Shown piece after piece: positions 61,601 to 64,000 of a stretch of 64,000 nt of DNA. Under the pieces are notes generated by a model. That model was not told the origin of the DNA and made no database searches. It was given only the letters and a program-made list of their open reading frames with translations. Every line of letters starts with the position of its first letter. Within the stretch, counting starts at the first letter, position 1. Position numbers and translations under genes: made by a program. This DNA is from Chitinophaga filiformis (GTDB taxonomy: Bacteria > Bacteroidota > Bacteroidia > Chitinophagales > Chitinophagaceae), in NCBI RefSeq assembly GCF_900102545.1, contig NZ_FNBN01000006.1:186001-250000 (forward strand), read 5' to 3'.

Positions 61601-62079
61601 ATGTGGCCCGTATCAATAAGGCGGGAAGAGGTTTCTTCAATGGCGGTACACAAAACAGTGGTGCAGACGTGGCGGAAGCATTTGATGTAACAGGCAATGT
61701 CCAGGCTTATAGTCCGGGCGACGTACTGGTAATCGCAGAAGACGCCGACAGAACCGTAGAGCTGTCATCTAAACCCTATTCTACCCTGGTTGCCGGCGTA
61801 TATGCGACCAAACCGGGTGTATTATTAACAGAAGAAAATATTGATGCTGACCTGGATAGCAAAGTACCGATGGGTGTGATAGGCGTGATTCCTACCAAGG
61901 TATGCGGTGAAAATGGTGCTATCCGCAGGGGTGATCTGCTGGTTACTTCGAGCAAGGCGGGGCATGCCATGAAGGCTGATCTGGACAAGGTTAAACCCGG
62001 TCAGGTAATTGGCAAGGCACTGGAGAATTTTAATGGGGAAGGCACCGGAAAGATCCGGGTATTGGTAAACGTTAGATAG
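58681..62079 (+). CDS. Large exported collagen-like (GXY repeat) protein
   Basis: The 1132-residue protein has a signal peptide (MKKLYLLLIFLAAAYGTYAQ; start 58681 or the ATG at 58687), an N-terminal beta domain (about 24-131, GTNYQAVVRNPNGTLV to LMSVPYALYA) and then about 65 uninterrupted G-X-Y triplets (about residues 134-329, mostly GPV, GPA, GPI, GAQ, GDP). Next come a TYPNPVV repeat-rich linker, several glycine-rich repeats with the recurrent SSGTGGRAGLFYASNP and TGKAGRFE modules, and a compact C-terminal domain (SGADVAEAFDVTGN to KIRVLVNVR) found at the end of tail-fibre-like proteins. It lacks a visible T9SS domain. It probably forms trimeric surface fibres. Confidence 0.85.
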   Translation: MVMKKLYLLLIFLAAAYGTYAQNGLSGTNYQAVVRNPNGTLVANRNISVRISILGGSAAGPVQYEETHEVATSALGLFNLQIGKGSASTGTFAGVPWANANQYLKVEVNTGNGFVALGTSELMSVPYALYAANGNPGPTGPQGPAGPAGPQGAAGPAGPVGPVGPAGPTGAAGPAGAPGPVGPIGPVGPVGPAGAQGDAGPAGPAGPAGAAGAQGPVGPAGVPGPIGPIGPIGPVGPAGAQGDPGPVGPAGPVGPAGAIGPVGPAGAQGDPGPAGPVGPVGPIGPVGPAGAAGPAGPAGPVGPIGPIGPIGPAGPVGPAGPVGPAGPAGDINGVAAGGDLSGTYPNPVVADGAITLAKLASGVIPTSLPPDGAAGGDLGGTYPNPNVVRLQNIPVSNTAPAAGQVLKYDGASWAPSPLGGGGFTLPYITTENNASTLFSITNDGDGTSIEGANNTSTSNVSAVLGLISSTSPGGFSSAVRGINNGTGGLGIGVYGSQNGSGWGVYGVTPNGLGVYGNASANGTGVYANSNTGTGLTATSNNGIPASISIFNNANNNTALSASTVGNGTVVNVTTTGNGAGVRSSTAAGFGIHGITSAQTSAGVVGDNNGGGEAVVGRTTSDIAGAVVGRNDGGGYGVRGFVATNTSNTGIGVYGQVGIGGSTGRAGRFENFNQTNIDANILEVVSNSNGNIPDNTLGNASSFFLNNTNSVGAAVRAEVNTIFGNFGAAGVFGVSSGTGGRAGLFYASNPSGNGASLIALTDGNGNAITANAGKDGNGVETNIDGAGNALYAWVPTFSTGKAGRFEIFNENNTNEVITVKTVGNGIAGSFKVDRTTGTSPAVKGEVNSMFANFGTAGIYGQSSGTGGYAGLFYSSNPAGNGPALLALTEGTGNAITANAGGTGDGVEASCDGSGNAISGFVPNFGTGKAGRFANFNNANSQPVVHITTTGTGTTQLINHQGPSGSIAVFQSSSVNVARINKAGRGFFNGGTQNSGADVAEAFDVTGNVQAYSPGDVLVIAEDADRTVELSSKPYSTLVAGVYATKPGVLLTEENIDADLDSKVPMGVIGVIPTKVCGENGAIRRGDLLVTSSKAGHAMKADLDKVKPGQVIGKALENFNGEGTGKIRVLVNVR

Positions 62080-62108
62080 TCCGTTTAATACTAACAAACC
62101 CGCAAAGG

Positions 62109-62142
62109 CGGCTGGATGACGAACGTTGTCCGGCCGTTTTTA
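62109..62142 (+). terminator. Intrinsic terminator of the collagen-like operon
   Basis: CGGCTGGA (62109-62116) pairs with TCCGGCCG (62129-62136) with one wobble, followed by TTTTTATTT. Confidence 0.65.
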
Positions 62143-62162
62143 TTTATAGGATGATCAGTCCC

Positions 62163-62430
62163 TATACAACAAACGCAATTAACAAAACATAATAGGACTC
62201 CGGCCGGAGTCCCAGTGTTTATAGCGCGGGGCGTAACCCGGGGGATGAATGTTTGTAACACGGGGTATTCCCAGGTAAACGGAATGTAGGCAACACCGAA
62301 GCGTCACAGATTACAACAAACGCAATTAACAAAATATAATAGGACTCCGGCAGGAGTCCCAGTGTTTATAGCGCTGGGTGCAACCCCGGGGACGAAATGG
62401 GATCAACCAATGGGAAATCGACATCTCCCG
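62163..62430 (+). repeat. Palindromic intergenic repeat element, copy B (two units)
   Basis: Two units begin ACAACAAACGCAATTAACAAAA at 62166 and 62313 and contain CATAATAGGACTCCGGCCGGAGTCCC (palindrome) and CCAGTGTTTATAGCGC, followed by the GGGG/CCCC palindromes. It is the reverse orientation of the copy at 3230-3530. The second unit ends GGGATCAACCAATGGG, the counterpart of the CCCATTGGATTATCCCC at 3241. Confidence 0.75.
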
Positions 62431-62443
62431 ACACACCGGGCAC

Positions 62444-62484
62444 AAAAAAAGAGAACATCCCCCGGTATAGCCCGGAGGATGTTT
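62444..62484 (-). terminator. Intrinsic terminator of rpsL-rpsG
   Basis: AACATCC-CCCGG and CCCGG-GGATGTT form the stem; TTTTTTTGTGC follows on the minus strand. Confidence 0.7.
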
Positions 62485-62528
62485 CCCTTATATCTTTATA
62501 AACCATCTACCTTAAGCGGCAGTAGATT

Positions 62529-62996
62529 TTAGATCCTGAAGTGGGAGAATGCCTTGTTAGCTTCAGCCATACGGTGAGTATCTTCTTTCTTTTTGAAAGC
62601 AGCACCTTCACCTTTGCTTGCAGCTACGATTTCGTTAGCCAGTTTCTCAGCCATGCTCTTACCATTTCTTTCACCAGCGTAACGGATTAACCATTTCATG
62701 CACAGGGAGATCTTTCTGTCAGGACGAACCTCAGAAGGGATCTGGAAGGTAGCACCACCAATACGACGGCTTCTAACTTCTACAGCAGGAGTTACGTTTG
62801 TCAGCGCTTTCTTCCAAACCTCGTAACCGTTTTCGTTAGTGATCTGGCTTACTCTGTCAATCGCATCGTAAAATATTCTGTAGGCAATGCTCTTTTTGCC
62901 CTGTTCCATCACGTTGTTAACAAATCTGGTAACCAGTTTGTCGTTAAAGCGCGGATCCGGAGCCAAAGGCATCTTTTTTGCAGCTTGCTTTCTCAT
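62529..62996 (-). CDS. rpsG: 30S ribosomal protein S7
   Basis: The 155-residue protein starts MRKQAAKKMPLAPDPRFNDKLVTRFVNNVMEQGKKSIAYRIFYDA and contains RSRRIGGATFQIPSEVRPDRKISLCMKWLIRYAGER. It nucleates the 30S head. The usual partner fusA is not downstream of it here but 6.5 kb away. Confidence 0.97.
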   Translation of the reverse strand: MRKQAAKKMPLAPDPRFNDKLVTRFVNNVMEQGKKSIAYRIFYDAIDRVSQITNENGYEVWKKALTNVTPAVEVRSRRIGGATFQIPSEVRPDRKISLCMKWLIRYAGERNGKSMAEKLANEIVAASKGEGAAFKKKEDTHRMAEANKAFSHFRI

Positions 62997-63029
62997 TTAT
63001 CTGAAAAATTTCAACTATTTGTAAATGTA

Positions 63030-63410
63030 TTATTTCTTAGCCTTTTCCTTTTTGGTACCATACTTGGAACGGCTCTGCTTTCTATCTTTCACACCAGCAG
63101 TATCCAGGGAACCACGTACGATGTGGTAACGAACACCTGGCAGATCTTTTACCCTACCACCACGGATCAGCACGATGGAGTGTTCCTGCAGGTTATGTCC
63201 TTCACCAGGGATGTAAGCGATCACCTCTACTTTATTGGTCAAACGCACCTTTGCAACCTTGCGCAGCGCAGAGTTAGGCTTTTTAGGAGTGGTTGTGTAC
63301 ACACGGGTACAAACACCACGACGCTGAGGACAGCTATCTAAAGCCCTGGACTTGGATTTAGCCCGGATAATTTCTCTTCCTTTTCTTACTAATTGTTGTA
63401 TAGTAGGCAT
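63030..63410 (-). CDS. rpsL: 30S ribosomal protein S12
   Basis: The 126-residue protein starts MPTIQQLVRKGREIIRAKSKSR (ATG at 63410); upstream in-frame residues overlap the promoter. The decoding loop VYTTTPKKPNSALRKVAKVRLTN keeps K43 and K44 in the streptomycin-sensitive form, and the second loop YIPGEGHNLQEHSIVLIRGGRVKDLPGVRYH is intact. Confidence 0.97.
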   Translation of the reverse strand: MPTIQQLVRKGREIIRAKSKSRALDSCPQRRGVCTRVYTTTPKKPNSALRKVAKVRLTNKVEVIAYIPGEGHNLQEHSIVLIRGGRVKDLPGVRYHIVRGSLDTAGVKDRKQSRSKYGTKKEKAKK

Positions 63411-63467
63411 TCTACCTAAGTTTTTTTTCTGTCGGTTTACAATGACATCCAAATCACCCAGAATGGG

Positions 63468-63487
63468 AATTTGGGAGGGCAAAGGTA
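63468..63487 (-). promoter_or_regulatory. rpsL-rpsG promoter with shared start region
   Basis: -7 box TACCTTTG (63480-63487) followed by GCCCTCCCAAATT, identical to that of rpsJ over 20 bases. Confidence 0.65.
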
Positions 63488-63540
63488 CATTTCTCCATGT
63501 TAATAACAAAATGTTTTAAACATTTTTTTGGAGGAACCCT

Positions 63541-63831
63541 CTAGCGACCTGACAGATCGGTCACGATGTCTTTCCATTCCTGGTCTAATGATACCTCCGG
63601 CATTTTCCGTCCTGCCCTGGCATACCAATAACGGGCATTGCCACGGTCCCCTTCTTTCCTGTGTAGATAAGCGTGCACCCAGGCGGCTGTATCGTCTTCC
63701 AGGTGTTCTATTATATCATGCGCTTTTTGCCAGTTTCCTTTACCTTCCCACCAAAGGGAGGTCAGATAAGATGAGATGCCTGCGGGAGGCGTATCCTGGC
63801 TGAGGGAGTCCAGAAAAGCTGAAAGTGTCAT
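63541..63831 (-). CDS. Small conserved hypothetical protein
   Basis: The 96-residue protein (ATG at 63831, MTLSAFLDSLSQDTPPAGIS) contains YLTSLWWEGKGNWQKAHDIIEHLEDDTAAWVHAYLHRKEGDRGNARYWYARAGRKMPE. This looks like a small helical, TPR-like protein of the kind seen beside other genes in bacteria. Function unknown. An imperfect -7 box CATCTTTG (63836-63843) lies only 4 bases before the ATG, so the message could be leaderless. Upstream 63832-64000 shows no other gene. Confidence 0.65.
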   Translation of the reverse strand: MTLSAFLDSLSQDTPPAGISSYLTSLWWEGKGNWQKAHDIIEHLEDDTAAWVHAYLHRKEGDRGNARYWYARAGRKMPEVSLDQEWKDIVTDLSGR

Positions 63832-64000
63832 CCTGCAAAGATGCATTTTTTCCCCGGGAATCCCTAATGTTTGCCGAGAGCACCCCGTACAAGCTGCATG
63901 AGAATATTGTCTTTAACAATGGCCATAAAGGTTCTTTGAGGTTATAAATAGCTTGCTTGTCGTATCCGACTAAGGTACCAGTAATAATACCTATAGACAT

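Noticed and set aside
63740..64000. 86-codon minus-strand frame at the window end
   Set aside because: Overlaps the better-supported frame at 63541-63831 in another phase and has no recognisable family; it may be cut off by the window.
1..64000. tRNA, rRNA or tmRNA genes
   Set aside because: No cloverleaf, T-loop GGTTCRANNC pair or rRNA sequence was recognised by eye; a covariance search would settle this.

Overview
The window looks like chromosomal DNA of a Bacteroidota bacterium, most likely a Chitinophaga-like member of the Chitinophagaceae. The signs are: many promoters with the Bacteroidota -7 box TAnnTTTG; a type III glutamine synthetase; a PafA-type alkaline phosphatase; a type IX secretion (T9SS) C-terminal sorting domain next to a PorV-like barrel; a serine-palmitoyl/cysteate-acyl transferase-like enzyme with a ComA homologue; and AT-rich intergenic DNA without clear Shine-Dalgarno sequences. 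This assignment is inference, because no database search was possible.

Layout. 1-31.8 kb holds housekeeping and metabolic genes on both strands: aroE (partial)-comA, a TPR protein, small secreted proteins, an enoyl-CoA hydratase, PafA, an alpha-oxoamine synthase, purL, glutamine synthetase III, the operon efp-accB-accC, a thioredoxin-like protein, mdh, a MarR regulator, four transporter/membrane genes, yebC, an orphan response regulator, a fused 2-oxoacid dehydrogenase E1, a DUF1573 protein and an aminotransferase. 32.4-51.5 kb is the classical S10-spc-alpha ribosomal supercluster on the minus strand (rpsJ to rplQ, with secY, map, infA, rpmJ and rpoA), followed by a zinc-ribbon membrane protein and carA. 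51.6-56.1 kb holds three tiny peptide genes, an outer-membrane barrel protein and fusA. 56.4-62.1 kb is a plus-strand operon of a T9SS CTD protein, a PorV-like barrel, a small Ala/Pro-rich protein and a 1132-residue collagen-like protein. rpsG, rpsL and a small conserved protein close the window. The usual order rpsL-rpsG-fusA-rpsJ is therefore interrupted twice by accessory DNA.

Most notable. (1) At 51.9-52.8 kb there are three consecutive minus-strand transcription units. Each encodes a 20-24 residue hydrophobic peptide behind a near-identical leader box (GGGATT.GCCGAAAACC...AGAGTAGG), with a conserved upstream TGATAATGAA motif and its own intrinsic terminator. Two of the peptides are paralogues that differ mainly by synonymous codons, which argues that they are translated. 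They resemble membrane-active or type I toxin-like peptides and fit no family I can name. (2) At 8.5-8.86 kb a candidate structured RNA has its own promoter, four tandem ~50-nt hairpin units and a strong terminator. (3) EF-P carries a KTARAAAK tip loop in place of the usual PGKG loop. (4) Heptanucleotide tandem repeats and inverted repeats fill several gaps of the ribosomal operon. (5) Two copies of an uncharacterised palindromic repeat element lie in opposite orientation near both ends of the window. (6) A perfect 34-bp inverted repeat fills the whole space between two convergent genes.
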